From an uncultured Alphaproteobacteria bacterium (GTDB lineage Bacteria > Pseudomonadota > Alphaproteobacteria > Rhodobacterales > Rhodobacteraceae): a stretch of 64,000 nt of DNA. Made by a program: the position numbers and the translations under genes. Within the stretch, counting starts at the first letter, position 1. Each line of letters opens with the position of its first letter. The notes beneath the pieces are model-generated. The model saw only the letters and a list, made by a program, of their open reading frames with translations, ran no database searches and was not told where the DNA came from. Shown piece by piece: positions 45,216-54,108 of the stretch. The DNA lies in contig CAKMYZ010000005.1 in the NCBI GenBank assembly GCA_929200255.1, forward strand, positions 113,510 to 177,509. The letters run 5' to 3'.

Positions 45216-46988
45216 TTAACCGGCTACCATATCGGACGCATCGATTCCGGCGACTTTGACCGGCTTTTTCATGGCGTCACGGCGGAACGGTTCGCCAAGT
45301 TCTTGGTTGATGATGGCTTCGATCAATGTGGTGGTGTTGTTTTCCATCTGGTCGATCATCGCCTGCTTAAGCGCAGCAGTCAGTTCTTCCATCGTTGTGG
45401 CTTTGACACCTTTCAGCCCACATGCGTTTGCGATGCCAGCGTAAGACACTTTCATGTCCAGTTCTGTACCAACAAAGTTGTCGTCGAACCAAAGTGTCGA
45501 GTTGCGCTTTTCAGCACCCCATTGGTAGTTGCGGAACACGATCTGTGTCACGGCAGGCCATTCATCACGGCCAATCGCTGTCAGCTCGTTGACCGCAATA
45601 CCAAAGGCGCCATCACCGGAAAAACCGATGACTGGCACATCAGGTTGGCCGATTTTCGCGCCAATAACCGACGGCAGGCCATAACCGCATGGGCCAAACA
45701 GGCCGGGTGCCAGATATTTACGGCCTGTTGGGAATGTTGGGTATGCATTGCCGATCGCACAGTTGTTGCCGATGTCGGATGAAATGATTGCGTTTTCAGG
45801 CATCGCGGCCTGAATGGCACGCCATGCTTGCCGTGGGGACAACCAGTCAGGCCGTGCCGCGCGGGCACGTTCGTTCCATGTTGTGCCCGGATCGTCCTGC
45901 TCGTGATCGAGTGACGACAGTTCTTGTGCCCAGGCCGATTTGGTCTGTGCGATCAACGCTTTGCGGTCATCCCGGCCCGTATCACCGGCGGTATCATCAA
46001 GTTGGGCAGTGATACTGCTTGCGACTTTGGTTGCATCACCAACAATGCCGACGGTCACTTTTTTCGTCAGGCCGATGCGATCCGGGTTGATGTCGACCTG
46101 AATAACTTTGGCGTCGGTTGGCCAATAGTCGATGCCGTAGCCCGGCAAGGTTGAAAAAGGGTTCAGACGTGTACCAAGTGCCAGTACAACATCAGCTTTG
46201 TTGATCAGTTGCATCGCGGCCTTTGAGCCGTTGTAACCCAACGGACCGGCAAACAGCGGGTGGTTGCCAGGGAAGGCGTCATTGTGCTGATAACCAACAC
46301 AGACAGGCGCATCGAGCCTCTCTGCCAGGGCTTTGGATGCGGCGATCCCGCCTTCTGCCAGAACAACGCCAGCGCCGTTCAGGATGACAGGGAATTTCGC
46401 AGTCGACAACAGCTCGGCTGCCTTGGCAATTGACATTTCGCCGCCTGGGTTTGCTTCGAATTCGATGGGCTCTGGCAAGTCGATGTCGATCACCTGTGTC
46501 CAGAAATCGCGCGGGATGTTGATTTGGGCAGGTGCGGAAAGACGCTTGGCCTTTGAAATCACGCGGGCCAGGACTTCGCAGATACGCGCCGGATCACGGA
46601 CTTCTTCCTGATATGCAACGCAATCAGCAAAGAGGTTCATTTGCTCCATTTCCTGAAAACCGCCCTGACCGATAGTTTTGTTGGCGGCCTGTGGTGTCAC
46701 CAGCAAGCAGGGCGTGTGGTTCCAGTAAGCCGTCTTAACCGCGGTCACAAAGTTTGTGATGCCCGGGCCGTTTTGGGCAATCATCATCGACATCTCACCG
46801 GTGGCGCGGGTGTAGCCGTCTGCCATCATGCCAGCAGACCCTTCGTGGGCGCAGTCCCAGAAGTTGATTCCGGCGGCAGGGAAAATATCGGAAACAGGCA
46901 TCATGGCAGAGCCGATGATCCCAAAGGCGTGGCGGATACCGTGCGCTTGCAGCGTTTTGACGAAGGCTTCTTCGGTGGTCATTTTCAT
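45216..46988 (-). CDS. xsc: Sulfoacetaldehyde acetyltransferase
   Basis: A 590-residue ThDP enzyme that desulfonates sulfoacetaldehyde with phosphate, giving acetyl phosphate and sulfite. The Xsc-specific N-terminus is present: MTTEEAFVKTLQAHGIRHAF and IIGSAMMPVSDIFPAAGI. The ThDP motif starts GFSGDGAFGIAVNELTAIGR and ends IVFRNYQWGAEKRN. ATG 46988 is preceded by AAGGA. First gene of the xsc-soeC operon, with a TauR-like site about 92 bp upstream. This gene fixes the whole cluster as sulfonate catabolism. Confidence 0.96.
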   Translation of the reverse strand: MKMTTEEAFVKTLQAHGIRHAFGIIGSAMMPVSDIFPAAGINFWDCAHEGSAGMMADGYTRATGEMSMMIAQNGPGITNFVTAVKTAYWNHTPCLLVTPQAANKTIGQGGFQEMEQMNLFADCVAYQEEVRDPARICEVLARVISKAKRLSAPAQINIPRDFWTQVIDIDLPEPIEFEANPGGEMSIAKAAELLSTAKFPVILNGAGVVLAEGGIAASKALAERLDAPVCVGYQHNDAFPGNHPLFAGPLGYNGSKAAMQLINKADVVLALGTRLNPFSTLPGYGIDYWPTDAKVIQVDINPDRIGLTKKVTVGIVGDATKVASSITAQLDDTAGDTGRDDRKALIAQTKSAWAQELSSLDHEQDDPGTTWNERARAARPDWLSPRQAWRAIQAAMPENAIISSDIGNNCAIGNAYPTFPTGRKYLAPGLFGPCGYGLPSVIGAKIGQPDVPVIGFSGDGAFGIAVNELTAIGRDEWPAVTQIVFRNYQWGAEKRNSTLWFDDNFVGTELDMKVSYAGIANACGLKGVKATTMEELTAALKQAMIDQMENNTTTLIEAIINQELGEPFRRDAMKKPVKVAGIDASDMVAG

Positions 46989-47079
46989 GGCGGTGGGTCC
47001 TTCCCTTGGATGATTCATGCAAGAGGCGCAGCGCCCCTGCCGAGATTGCCGCGACACTATGTTTTGCGACGGTACTGGG

Positions 47080-47112
47080 TTAGGTCCAGATGGTGTCCGT
47101 CTTTATATCCAA
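47080..47112 (-). promoter_or_regulatory. TauR-like direct repeat upstream of xsc
   Basis: CTGGACCTAA (47089-47080) is preceded 23 bases upstream by TTGGATATAA (47112-47103). CTGGAC(C/T)TAA direct repeats are the sites described for the MocR-type activator TauR, as I recall them. The second half is weaker (7 of 10). Confidence 0.6.
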
Positions 47113-47145
47113 ATCATTTCTTAATGAGACAAAATGTCCCAAAAA

Positions 47146-48606
47146 TTAGCTATACTGAATTGCTTCGGCAATCAAGCCGATCCCTTGAGGTATGCGCGAA
47201 GAGGGTATCGAAGAGTAGGCGAGGCGCATGTATTCGGTCGGAGGTGCCTCGCCCCCAAAAAAGGGCGCACCAGGTTCCACCAACACCCTGCTGTCGCGTA
47301 GTCTTTCGGCCAACACGGCTGTATCCGTTCCCGTCGGTGTGCGGAGCCAAATGGAGGACCCGCCGTAATATCCTTCACCGGCAATTGTCAGATTGTGGTC
47401 ATTCAGCGCCGCGACCATCACCTGTCGGCGCTCATGGTAGGTCTTGCTCATCCTGCGGACGAGAGCATCGTAGTGCCCCAATGACAGGTAATAACTGACC
47501 GTGCGCTGGATATGCCCGGGCGGGTGGCGCAACACGGTAGCCCGCAACGCGCGGGCCTCGCGGATAAAAGGTGCAGGGCCGACGAGATAGCCAAGGCGCA
47601 GGCCGGGGAACAGTGACTTGGAGAATGATCCGACATAGACGACCCGGCCGTTCTGATCGAGCGATTTGAGCGACGGTGATGGTGATTTCAGAAACGACAT
47701 TTCAAATTCATAGTCGTCTTCAACGATCACAAAATCTTCGGCCTCTGCCTTGTCGAGCAATGCCTTGCGACGGGCCATTGGCATGGTTGCAGCCGTCGGG
47801 CATTGGTGGCTGGGTGTGGTGAAGACAACATCCGTTTCCGCGGGCAGGTCTTCGGGTGGCAGCCCGTCGTGGTCCACTGGCACCATGCTCAACTGGCAGC
47901 GCGACTGCGTCAGGATGGCGCGCAATGCGGGATAGCATGGATCTTCGATTGCAGCACGGCGGCGGCTGTTCAGCAGCACCTGTGCTGACAGCCACAGCGC
48001 GTTTTGCGCACCCATCGTGACCAGAATCTCGTCGGGGTTCGCCAAAATCCCGCGGCGCGGCAGGGTTTGCCGCGCGATGAAGTCCACCAGTTGCGGGTCA
48101 TCGCCATCAAAGTAATCGGCGGTTAGCGCATTGAAGTCCCGCATCCCCAAGGCCCGCAGCGCGCATAACCGCCAGTTGGCGCTGTCGAACAACGTCTTGT
48201 CAGCTTGCCCGTAGATGAAGGAATAGCGGTAGTCGGCCCAGTCGGCAGGTTTATCAAGGCTAAGCCCGGGGGTGAAACGTTGCCCGATGGCACGCGACCA
48301 ATCCACGGTGCCGGTGCTAAAGCGCTGGGCGGGGAAGGCAGGTGGTTCGGGGGCGTTGTCAGACACGAAATACCCCGACCGCCCGCGTGATGTCAGGTAA
48401 TCATCCGCCACCAATTCGGTATAGGCCAGCGTCACGGTGATCCGGCTTACCCCAAGGTGCGCTGCCATTTTGCGTGATGACGGCAAGCGCTCACCAGGGC
48501 GAAAACGTCCCGCCAGAATGCCCTGTGCGACCATCTGTTGAATACGCGCCTGAAGCGTACCTTCGGCGGAGGGATCAAGGAAAAAGGTCTCGACGGAAAT
48601 AGACAT
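47146..48606 (-). CDS. tauR: MocR/GntR-type regulator of taurine metabolism TauR
   Basis: A 486-residue fusion of an N-terminal GntR winged helix (about 12-80; LPSSRKMAAHLGVSRITVTL) and a fold-type I aminotransferase domain. The PLP lysine lies in VGSFSKSLFPGLRLGY. MocR proteins use PLP and an amine effector, here probably taurine, to activate transcription. It lies between tpa and xsc and has paired CTGG-CCTA repeats overlapping the region just upstream of its own start, suggesting autoregulation. Its C-terminus ends 157 bp from the xsc start. Confidence 0.92.
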   Translation of the reverse strand: MSISVETFFLDPSAEGTLQARIQQMVAQGILAGRFRPGERLPSSRKMAAHLGVSRITVTLAYTELVADDYLTSRGRSGYFVSDNAPEPPAFPAQRFSTGTVDWSRAIGQRFTPGLSLDKPADWADYRYSFIYGQADKTLFDSANWRLCALRALGMRDFNALTADYFDGDDPQLVDFIARQTLPRRGILANPDEILVTMGAQNALWLSAQVLLNSRRRAAIEDPCYPALRAILTQSRCQLSMVPVDHDGLPPEDLPAETDVVFTTPSHQCPTAATMPMARRKALLDKAEAEDFVIVEDDYEFEMSFLKSPSPSLKSLDQNGRVVYVGSFSKSLFPGLRLGYLVGPAPFIREARALRATVLRHPPGHIQRTVSYYLSLGHYDALVRRMSKTYHERRQVMVAALNDHNLTIAGEGYYGGSSIWLRTPTGTDTAVLAERLRDSRVLVEPGAPFFGGEAPPTEYMRLAYSSIPSSRIPQGIGLIAEAIQYS

Positions 48607-48640
48607 AGACTGGCCCTAGCGTGGTGGTAGACTGGACCTA
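48607..48640 (+). promoter_or_regulatory. TauR-like direct repeat at the tauR start
   Basis: TAGACTGGCCCTA (48607-48618, read with its flank) and TAGACTGGACCTA (48629-48640) are direct repeats differing at one position, 22 bp apart, two helical turns. They begin immediately upstream of the tauR ATG (48606-48604) and lie about 85 bp before the 44-residue ORF on the other strand. Confidence 0.6.
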
Positions 48641-48725
48641 TTCTGATGATCACGCAAGGCGGCGTTTTTTCCGACGGAATTGACGGATACGTACGTTTTA
48701 AAGGTAGCCGGATCGGAGGTCTGCC

Positions 48726-48860
48726 ATGAAACTGTTACAGATTGCGTTTGTTGCTGCGTTGGGCGCCATATGTGTGGCCACATATGTGACGTCAGAGACG
48801 ATGCAGATGCTATGTGATGTGTCGGCGCAGGTGATTTCACCCGCGCCGACACATCATTAA
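48726..48860 (+). CDS. 44-residue putative membrane peptide between tauR and tpa
   Basis: A plus-strand ORF with a strong GGAGG 7 bases before ATG 48726. It reads MKLLQIAFVAALGAICVATY and continues to a polar tail ending APTHH; the N-terminal 22 residues form a span or signal segment. Its TAA overlaps the tpa stop by 3 bp on the opposite strand. It is divergent from tauR and shares the TauR-like repeats upstream. Coding is supported only by the ribosome-binding site and composition; no family recognised. Confidence 0.5.
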   Translation: MKLLQIAFVAALGAICVATYVTSETMQMLCDVSAQVISPAPTHH

Positions 48861-50245
48861 CCCAAGACCCGCGTAATTGCGTCATCAACGGCGGCGGTCA
48901 CCTGATCCAGATCTTCCTTGGTGGCGATCAGGGCAGGGGCAAACAGCAGCGTGTTGTTGTAACCGGGCAATGACCGGTTCGTCGCACCAATGATGACACC
49001 TTGCGCCATACAGTCGGCCACGATTGCACCGATATGCTTTTCACTAACTGGTTCCTTGGTATCGCGGTCCACAACCAGTTCGGCGCCGGCAAACAGGCCC
49101 ATGCCACGCACGTCGCCGATCCACTTATGCTTGTCCATGAGTGTATGCAGGTTGCCCTGCAAGTGTTCGCCCATGGCCGCAGAATTCCCGCGCAGGTCCT
49201 CTTCCTCGATGATCTTCATGTTTTCGATGGCCGCTGCCGGACCCGCCGTACAACCGCCGAAAGTCGAGATATCGCGAAAATAGCCAAGGTGATCGCTGTC
49301 ATCCTTGAACATATCAAAGACCCGGTTGGTTGTGACACAGCAGGAAATGGCGGCATAACCGGACGCCACACCCTTTGCCATGGTCACGATATCCGGCTGC
49401 ACGCCAAATTGCTGATAGCCAAACCAGGTGCCAGTGCGGCCGATCCCGCAGACGACCTCATCAATATGAAGCAGGATATCGTATTTCTTGCAGATTTCCT
49501 GAACGCGCTCCCAGTACCCTTTGGGTGGCACAATGATCCCGCCACCTGCGGTGATCGGCTCAAGGCACAGCGCACCGATTGTATCCGGTCCTTCTGCGAT
49601 GATGACATCTTCGATGGCTTGGGCCGCCTTTGCACCGTACTCTTCGCCGGTCGATCCATCCTGTGACCGGTACTCAAGGCAATGTGGCACGCGCACAAAT
49701 CCCGGGGTGAATGGGCCGTATTGCGCATTGCGTTCATCCTGACCACCTGCCGACATCGCAGCGATGGTCGAACCGTGATAGTCACGATCACGGTACAGAA
49801 TTTTGCTTTTCTTACCGCCATAGTGCTTGTGGCTGATCTGACGGACCATCTTGAACGCCTTCTCATTCGCCTCAGAGCCTGAGTTGGCGTAGTAGACACG
49901 ATCCAGACCGGGCATCTTGTCAATCAGCATTTCGGCAAATTGTGCGCCGGGGATAGTGCCCGCGGTGCCACCGAAGAAGCACATCTTGGTCACGGCCTCA
50001 GAGATCGCGTCAGCGATCCGTTTGCGGCCGTAGCCGACGTTGACTGTCCAGACGCCGCCGGACACAGCATCGATGTGCTCTTTGCCCTTGATATCCCAAA
50101 CGCGCAGGCCCTTGCCTTCCACGATGATACGCGGGTCGACCGTTTCGTAGGGTTTGTGCTGGCTCAGGTGGTGCCAGACGTGCGCGCGGTCCGCTTCGAC
50201 GACATGCTCGGGATCATTTGCGAAGTTCAGCGTATCCATATCCAT
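48857..50245 (-). CDS. tpa: Taurine:pyruvate aminotransferase
   Basis: A 462-residue class III PLP aminotransferase transferring the taurine amino group to pyruvate, forming alanine and sulfoacetaldehyde. Motifs: YANSGSEANEKAFKMVRQ, YHGSTIAAMS, ILLHIDEVVCGIGRTG and the PLP Lys in VTMAKGVASGY. ATG 50245 (MDMDTLNFANDPE) follows GGGAG. The N-terminus and neighbours identify Tpa rather than a diamine aminotransferase. Alanine dehydrogenase, needed to recycle pyruvate, is not adjacent as it is in some relatives. Confidence 0.94.
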   Translation of the reverse strand: MDMDTLNFANDPEHVVEADRAHVWHHLSQHKPYETVDPRIIVEGKGLRVWDIKGKEHIDAVSGGVWTVNVGYGRKRIADAISEAVTKMCFFGGTAGTIPGAQFAEMLIDKMPGLDRVYYANSGSEANEKAFKMVRQISHKHYGGKKSKILYRDRDYHGSTIAAMSAGGQDERNAQYGPFTPGFVRVPHCLEYRSQDGSTGEEYGAKAAQAIEDVIIAEGPDTIGALCLEPITAGGGIIVPPKGYWERVQEICKKYDILLHIDEVVCGIGRTGTWFGYQQFGVQPDIVTMAKGVASGYAAISCCVTTNRVFDMFKDDSDHLGYFRDISTFGGCTAGPAAAIENMKIIEEEDLRGNSAAMGEHLQGNLHTLMDKHKWIGDVRGMGLFAGAELVVDRDTKEPVSEKHIGAIVADCMAQGVIIGATNRSLPGYNNTLLFAPALIATKEDLDQVTAAVDDAITRVLG

Positions 50246-50718
50246 CACTCCCAAAAAATAAGAAAGGGCGCCGCGAATCCGATAAGCAGCGCGCCTGTAG
50301 CTTATGTAGTTTGCCTCTGACCTGATCTTTGTCGATAGGGCCAGATTTGGGGCTTAAGTATAGCCAAAATTATGTAAATTGGATGAACTGGCAGTGCGTT
50401 TTTAAATGTAACCGGTTGAAAACATTAAAAACGTGAGGAATTTTTTCCAGTTACTGCGCAGGCGCGCGCGCCGAATGTGACGATATCTTTGATTGACGTA
50501 GCGCCCCGAATTGATTTCGCTACCTTGCGACTTGTCAGTGTTTTGGGCGCTCTAAAATCAGACGAGGCGAACCGACGCGACCGACGCGTCAATTGACTGG
50601 CTGTGAATGTTTGGGGTTGGATGACTACCGCTTTCATGCTCAGCTATCCAATGAAGGCGGGCAAACCGCCGTTAATGACAATGCCCGTAAACGGGTGTAA
50701 CAACAACGGGAGAAACAA
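50246..50718. other. tpa-tauA divergent intergenic region
   Basis: A 473-bp region holding the promoters of tpa and tauABC. Besides the TauR-like pair at 50335-50367 I see an AT-rich block (50360-50450) and a small hairpin GCCCGT-AA-ACGGGT just before the tauA ribosome-binding site. No ORF in it is convincing, although a 70-codon frame exists on the minus strand. Confidence 0.5.
50335..50367 (-). promoter_or_regulatory. TauR-like direct repeat upstream of tpa
   Basis: CTGGCCCTAT (50344-50335) preceded 23 bases upstream by TTGGCTATAC (50367-50358). Arrangement and spacing are the same as at xsc (CTGG copy proximal, TTGG copy distal). It lies about 90 bp before tpa and could serve tauA as well. 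Confidence 0.5.
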
Positions 50719-51726
50719 ATGAAACTCAAGAATGCTCTGATGGGTGCTGCCGCTGGCATTGCACTGATGACAAGTGCCACAACAGCCATGGCCGATGGCC
50801 ATGGTGAGATTACGGTGGCTTACTTCCTCGAATGGCCAATGCCGTTTCAGTACGCCAAAGTGAATGGCACATATGACGAAGCCATGGGCGTGACGGTGAA
50901 CTGGGTCAGCTTCGATTCAGGTACGGCGATGTCTGCTGCAATGGCATCTGGCGACGTGCAGATCGCGGTCAGCCAGGGTGTACCGCCTTTCGTGGTGGCG
51001 GCGTCTGCGGGCCAGGACCTTCAGATCCTCGACGTGGCTGTATCTTACGCTGAGAACGACAACTGCGTTGTGTCCTCTGGCCTTGAAATTGATGCCGACA
51101 GTGCGGGCGAACTGGCTGGTAAGAAAGTGGCCGTGCCGCTTGGCACAGCAGCGCACTACGGTTTCCTGCGTCAGATGGATCACTTCGGTGTCGATCTGGC
51201 ATCGCTTGATGTGGTTGACATGGCACCTGCCGAAGGTGCTGCTGCCTTGGCACAGGGTCAGGTTGATATGTCCTGCGGTTGGGGGGGTGCGCTGCGCCGC
51301 ATGAAAGAGCACGGCAACGTGCTGCTGACCGGTGCTGAGAAAGAAGCATTGGGCATTCTGGTGTTTGACGTCACATCTGCGCCTGCCAGTTTCGTAGCCG
51401 AGAACGCAGACTTGGTTGCCAAGTTCCTTGAAGTGACCGCAGCGGCCAACGCCTCCTGGAACGATGGCTCCGGGGTTGCTGAAATGCTACCAGTGATTGC
51501 CAACGACGCTGGTATGGATGAAGCAGCCACTGCTGACACCATGGCGACATTCGTCTTCCCCGACGTGCCGACACAACTGTCCGAGGCATGGCTGGGTGGT
51601 GCTGCACCTTCCTTTATGAAGGGTGTTGCAGACGTGTTCGTCGACTCCGGTTCCATCCCATCGGCGCTGGACAGCTATGAAGATGCCGTGAACACAGGCC
51701 CACTTCAGGCCGTCAGCGACATGTAA
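50719..51726 (+). CDS. tauA: Taurine ABC transporter substrate-binding protein
   Basis: A 335-residue periplasmic binding protein. Signal peptide: MKLKNALMGAAAGIALMTSA and cleavage after AMA-DGHG (about residue 25). The mature domain begins ITVAYFLEWPMPFQYAKVNG, the usual opening of taurine-binding proteins of this group, and holds the type II binding fold. GGGAG lies 8 bp before the ATG. It is followed by tauB after 105 bp, a gap that may allow higher expression of the binding protein. Confidence 0.93.
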   Translation: MKLKNALMGAAAGIALMTSATTAMADGHGEITVAYFLEWPMPFQYAKVNGTYDEAMGVTVNWVSFDSGTAMSAAMASGDVQIAVSQGVPPFVVAASAGQDLQILDVAVSYAENDNCVVSSGLEIDADSAGELAGKKVAVPLGTAAHYGFLRQMDHFGVDLASLDVVDMAPAEGAAALAQGQVDMSCGWGGALRRMKEHGNVLLTGAEKEALGILVFDVTSAPASFVAENADLVAKFLEVTAAANASWNDGSGVAEMLPVIANDAGMDEAATADTMATFVFPDVPTQLSEAWLGGAAPSFMKGVADVFVDSGSIPSALDSYEDAVNTGPLQAVSDM

Positions 51727-51831
51727 ATCGCTATCGCTGGCGCGTGGGGAACCGCGCGCCAGCATTTTCATTGTTCTCGTGATAATTCGTGTCACTGCGC
51801 AAGAATTTTCAGGGAAACAATGGGATGAACC

Positions 51832-52635
51832 ATGTCAGGGTTACAACTAGATAAAGTATCAATGCGCTTCGACTTGCCAAACGGGTCATCGGTGCAGGCG
51901 CTCAAGGATGTCTCGCTTGACCTCAAGGCGGGTGAGTTGCTGTCGGTGCTTGGGCCGTCAGGTTGCGGTAAGACCACACTGCTAAACATCGTCGCAGGTT
52001 TCTTGGCCCCAACCGAGGGGCAGATCACCCTCAACGGGCATCAGGTGGCAGGCCCAGCCGCAGAGCGCGGCATGGTATTTCAGCAGGGTGCCTTGTTCGA
52101 ATGGATGAGCGTGCGTGAAAACGTGGGCTTTGGTCCCTCAATGAAAGGCATGCCAAAGGCCGAGAAGGCGGGCATCGTCAATCACCTGCTGGATATTGTC
52201 GGTTTGCAGGACTTCAAGGACAAGGCGGTCTACGAGCTTTCGGGCGGTATGCAGCAGCGTGTCGCTTTGGCCCGCTGTCTGGCGAATGAACCCGACGTCA
52301 TTTTGATGGATGAACCGCTGGGTGCGCTGGACGCGCTGACCCGCGAAAAAATGCAAGGTCTGGTGCTGAAACTGTGGAAAGAGACCGGCAAGACGATCAT
52401 CCTGATCACCCACTCGGTCGAGGAAGCACTGCTGCTGGGCGAACGGTTGATCGTGATGGCACCGCGTCCGGGGCGTATCCATACAGAGTACCGTTTGCCA
52501 TTCGCCGAAATGGGCGTGGGTCAGGATTTGCGTGAGGTCAAGAAACACCCCAAGTTTGGTGAAACTCGTGAAGAAATTCTGGGCATGATCTGGGACATGG
52601 AAGAAGAAATCATGGGCCGGACGGAGGACGTATAA
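51832..52635 (+). CDS. tauB: Taurine ABC transporter ATPase
   Basis: A 267-residue ABC ATPase of the nitrate/sulfonate/taurine group. Walker A is GPSGCGKTT (about 41-49), the signature is LSGGMQQRVALAR, Walker B is VILMDEPLGALD, and the H-loop is ILITHSVEEAL. The C-terminal tail EVKKHPKFGETREEILGMI is typical of TauB/SsuB. The ATG of tauC overlaps its stop by one base. Confidence 0.95.
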   Translation: MSGLQLDKVSMRFDLPNGSSVQALKDVSLDLKAGELLSVLGPSGCGKTTLLNIVAGFLAPTEGQITLNGHQVAGPAAERGMVFQQGALFEWMSVRENVGFGPSMKGMPKAEKAGIVNHLLDIVGLQDFKDKAVYELSGGMQQRVALARCLANEPDVILMDEPLGALDALTREKMQGLVLKLWKETGKTIILITHSVEEALLLGERLIVMAPRPGRIHTEYRLPFAEMGVGQDLREVKKHPKFGETREEILGMIWDMEEEIMGRTEDV

Positions 52636-53969
52636 TGGAACTTCTGGGAAATCTTTGGGCTGAGCTTTGGGCTGTTTTGACAACGCTCTTTGCTGCCGCG
52701 CCTTACATCATTGGTTACGTCCTTTTGATCCTTCTGATGATGGTGATCTGGAGCGGCGTGAAACGTCTGCTGACGCCGAAACATGACTATAGTTCGCTGA
52801 AAACCGTGACCTTTGGCGATGAAAGTGCGGTGACCTCAAACACCGTTGCATCGGTCGTATCGATTGTGCTGATCTTCGTGCTTTGGGGCGCATTCACGGG
52901 CTCCAAGCTGCTGCCCGGCTTCATGCATGCCCCGGGCCCTTTTAGCGGCGAAGGTAGCTTTGAATACACGATCACGACGCCGGACGGCGCAACAGATAGC
53001 GCGACTGTCAGCGTGATCGTGCATCCGACAGGCGAGGAGGTCGACGCGCCTGAGGTAGACCCCGGTGAGGGCATCGCCAAGAATGATGCAACGACGATTG
53101 CCGTCTATCGCAGCGAGTTGTTGCGCGTGGACCGCAACGATGAAATGGGCCGCGATGATGAAACATTCATCACCGCCGTTGATGGGCAGGCGATTGCGCC
53201 GGGTGGATCTGTGGATGTGGGCTTTGGACGTGTTGCGATGTCTGACAAGGGCACGCTGAACATCATTCCAGCAACTGGCGTCCAGATGGAGCCGATCTGG
53301 CTGCCGTCGCCAGAAGCGGTCTGGAGCCGTCTGGGTGAGATCGCCACCGTGGGCTATCGCAACTCGACCCTGGCCGAACATCTTGGCTATTCGCTTTTCC
53401 GTGTCATCGTTGGATTTTTGCTGGGGGCCTTGGTTGGGATCCCATTGGGCTATGCAATGGGTCTGTCCAATTGGTTCCGCGGTTGGTTTGATCCGATCGT
53501 GGAATTCATGCGCCCTGTGCCACCACTGGCCCTGATCCCCTTGGTGATCATCTGGGCGGGCATTGGCGAAGTTGGCAAGATCATCCTGCTGTTCCTTGCC
53601 GCCCTTTGGATCATGGCAATCGCGGCGCGGTCTGGCGTGTCCGGCGTGCGGATTTCCAAGGTGCACGCGGCCTATAGTTTGGGTGCCTCCAAATGGCAGA
53701 TCATGCGCCATGTGATCATACCGAACTCACTTCCAGAAATCTTTACCGGTGCGCGTGTTGCTATGGGTGTGTGCTGGGGTACGGTTGTGGCCGCAGAACT
53801 GGTTGCAGCGGAAAAAGGAGCTGGCATGATGATCATGGTCGCCTCGAAATTCCAAAGCACCGATATCGTTCTGATGGGGATCATCCTGATCGGGATCATC
53901 GGGTTCAGCATTGATATGCTGATGCGGCAGGCCGAAAAATGGCTGGTGCCTTGGAAAGGCAAGGGCTAA
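52635..53969 (+). CDS. tauC: Taurine ABC transporter permease with extra N-terminal region
   Basis: A 444-residue permease. The C-terminal half (about 221-440) is a normal TauC/SsuC with the IPLGYAMGLSNWFRG region and the EAA loop AAYSLGASKWQIMRHVIIPN. In front are two added spans (about 20-40 and 72-90) and between them and the core an approximately 125-residue polar segment (91-218), beta-rich (FEYTITTPDGATDSATVSVI), which should face the periplasm. Usual TauC is about 275 residues. The extra region may dock TauA or sense substrate; that is inference. Confidence 0.92.
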   Translation: MELLGNLWAELWAVLTTLFAAAPYIIGYVLLILLMMVIWSGVKRLLTPKHDYSSLKTVTFGDESAVTSNTVASVVSIVLIFVLWGAFTGSKLLPGFMHAPGPFSGEGSFEYTITTPDGATDSATVSVIVHPTGEEVDAPEVDPGEGIAKNDATTIAVYRSELLRVDRNDEMGRDDETFITAVDGQAIAPGGSVDVGFGRVAMSDKGTLNIIPATGVQMEPIWLPSPEAVWSRLGEIATVGYRNSTLAEHLGYSLFRVIVGFLLGALVGIPLGYAMGLSNWFRGWFDPIVEFMRPVPPLALIPLVIIWAGIGEVGKIILLFLAALWIMAIAARSGVSGVRISKVHAAYSLGASKWQIMRHVIIPNSLPEIFTGARVAMGVCWGTVVAAELVAAEKGAGMMIMVASKFQSTDIVLMGIILIGIIGFSIDMLMRQAEKWLVPWKGKG

Positions 53970-53995
53970 GCCCCTTCATTCATTTGAAAAACAAC

Positions 53996-54021
53996 AAAGC
54001 CCGCCATTTCGGCGGGCTTTT
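53996..54021 (+). terminator. Rho-independent terminator of tauABC
   Basis: AAAGCCCGCC (53996-54005) and GGCGGGCTTT (54011-54020) form a perfect 10-bp stem around ATTTC, followed by T. It lies 26 bp after tauC. Confidence 0.9.
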
Positions 54022-54108
54022 GCATGTCAGATGAGGTTCACCGCTGGGTAAGTCCTGCCAAACGTAGACGTTGCGCCTGTACCTCGAGAGAACCGCGCGC
54101 GCTGGTTT

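Noticed and set aside
50425..50637. 70-codon minus-strand ORF between tpa and tauA
   Set aside because: No ribosome-binding site, Arg/Ser-rich random-looking translation, and it lies in the divergent promoter region.
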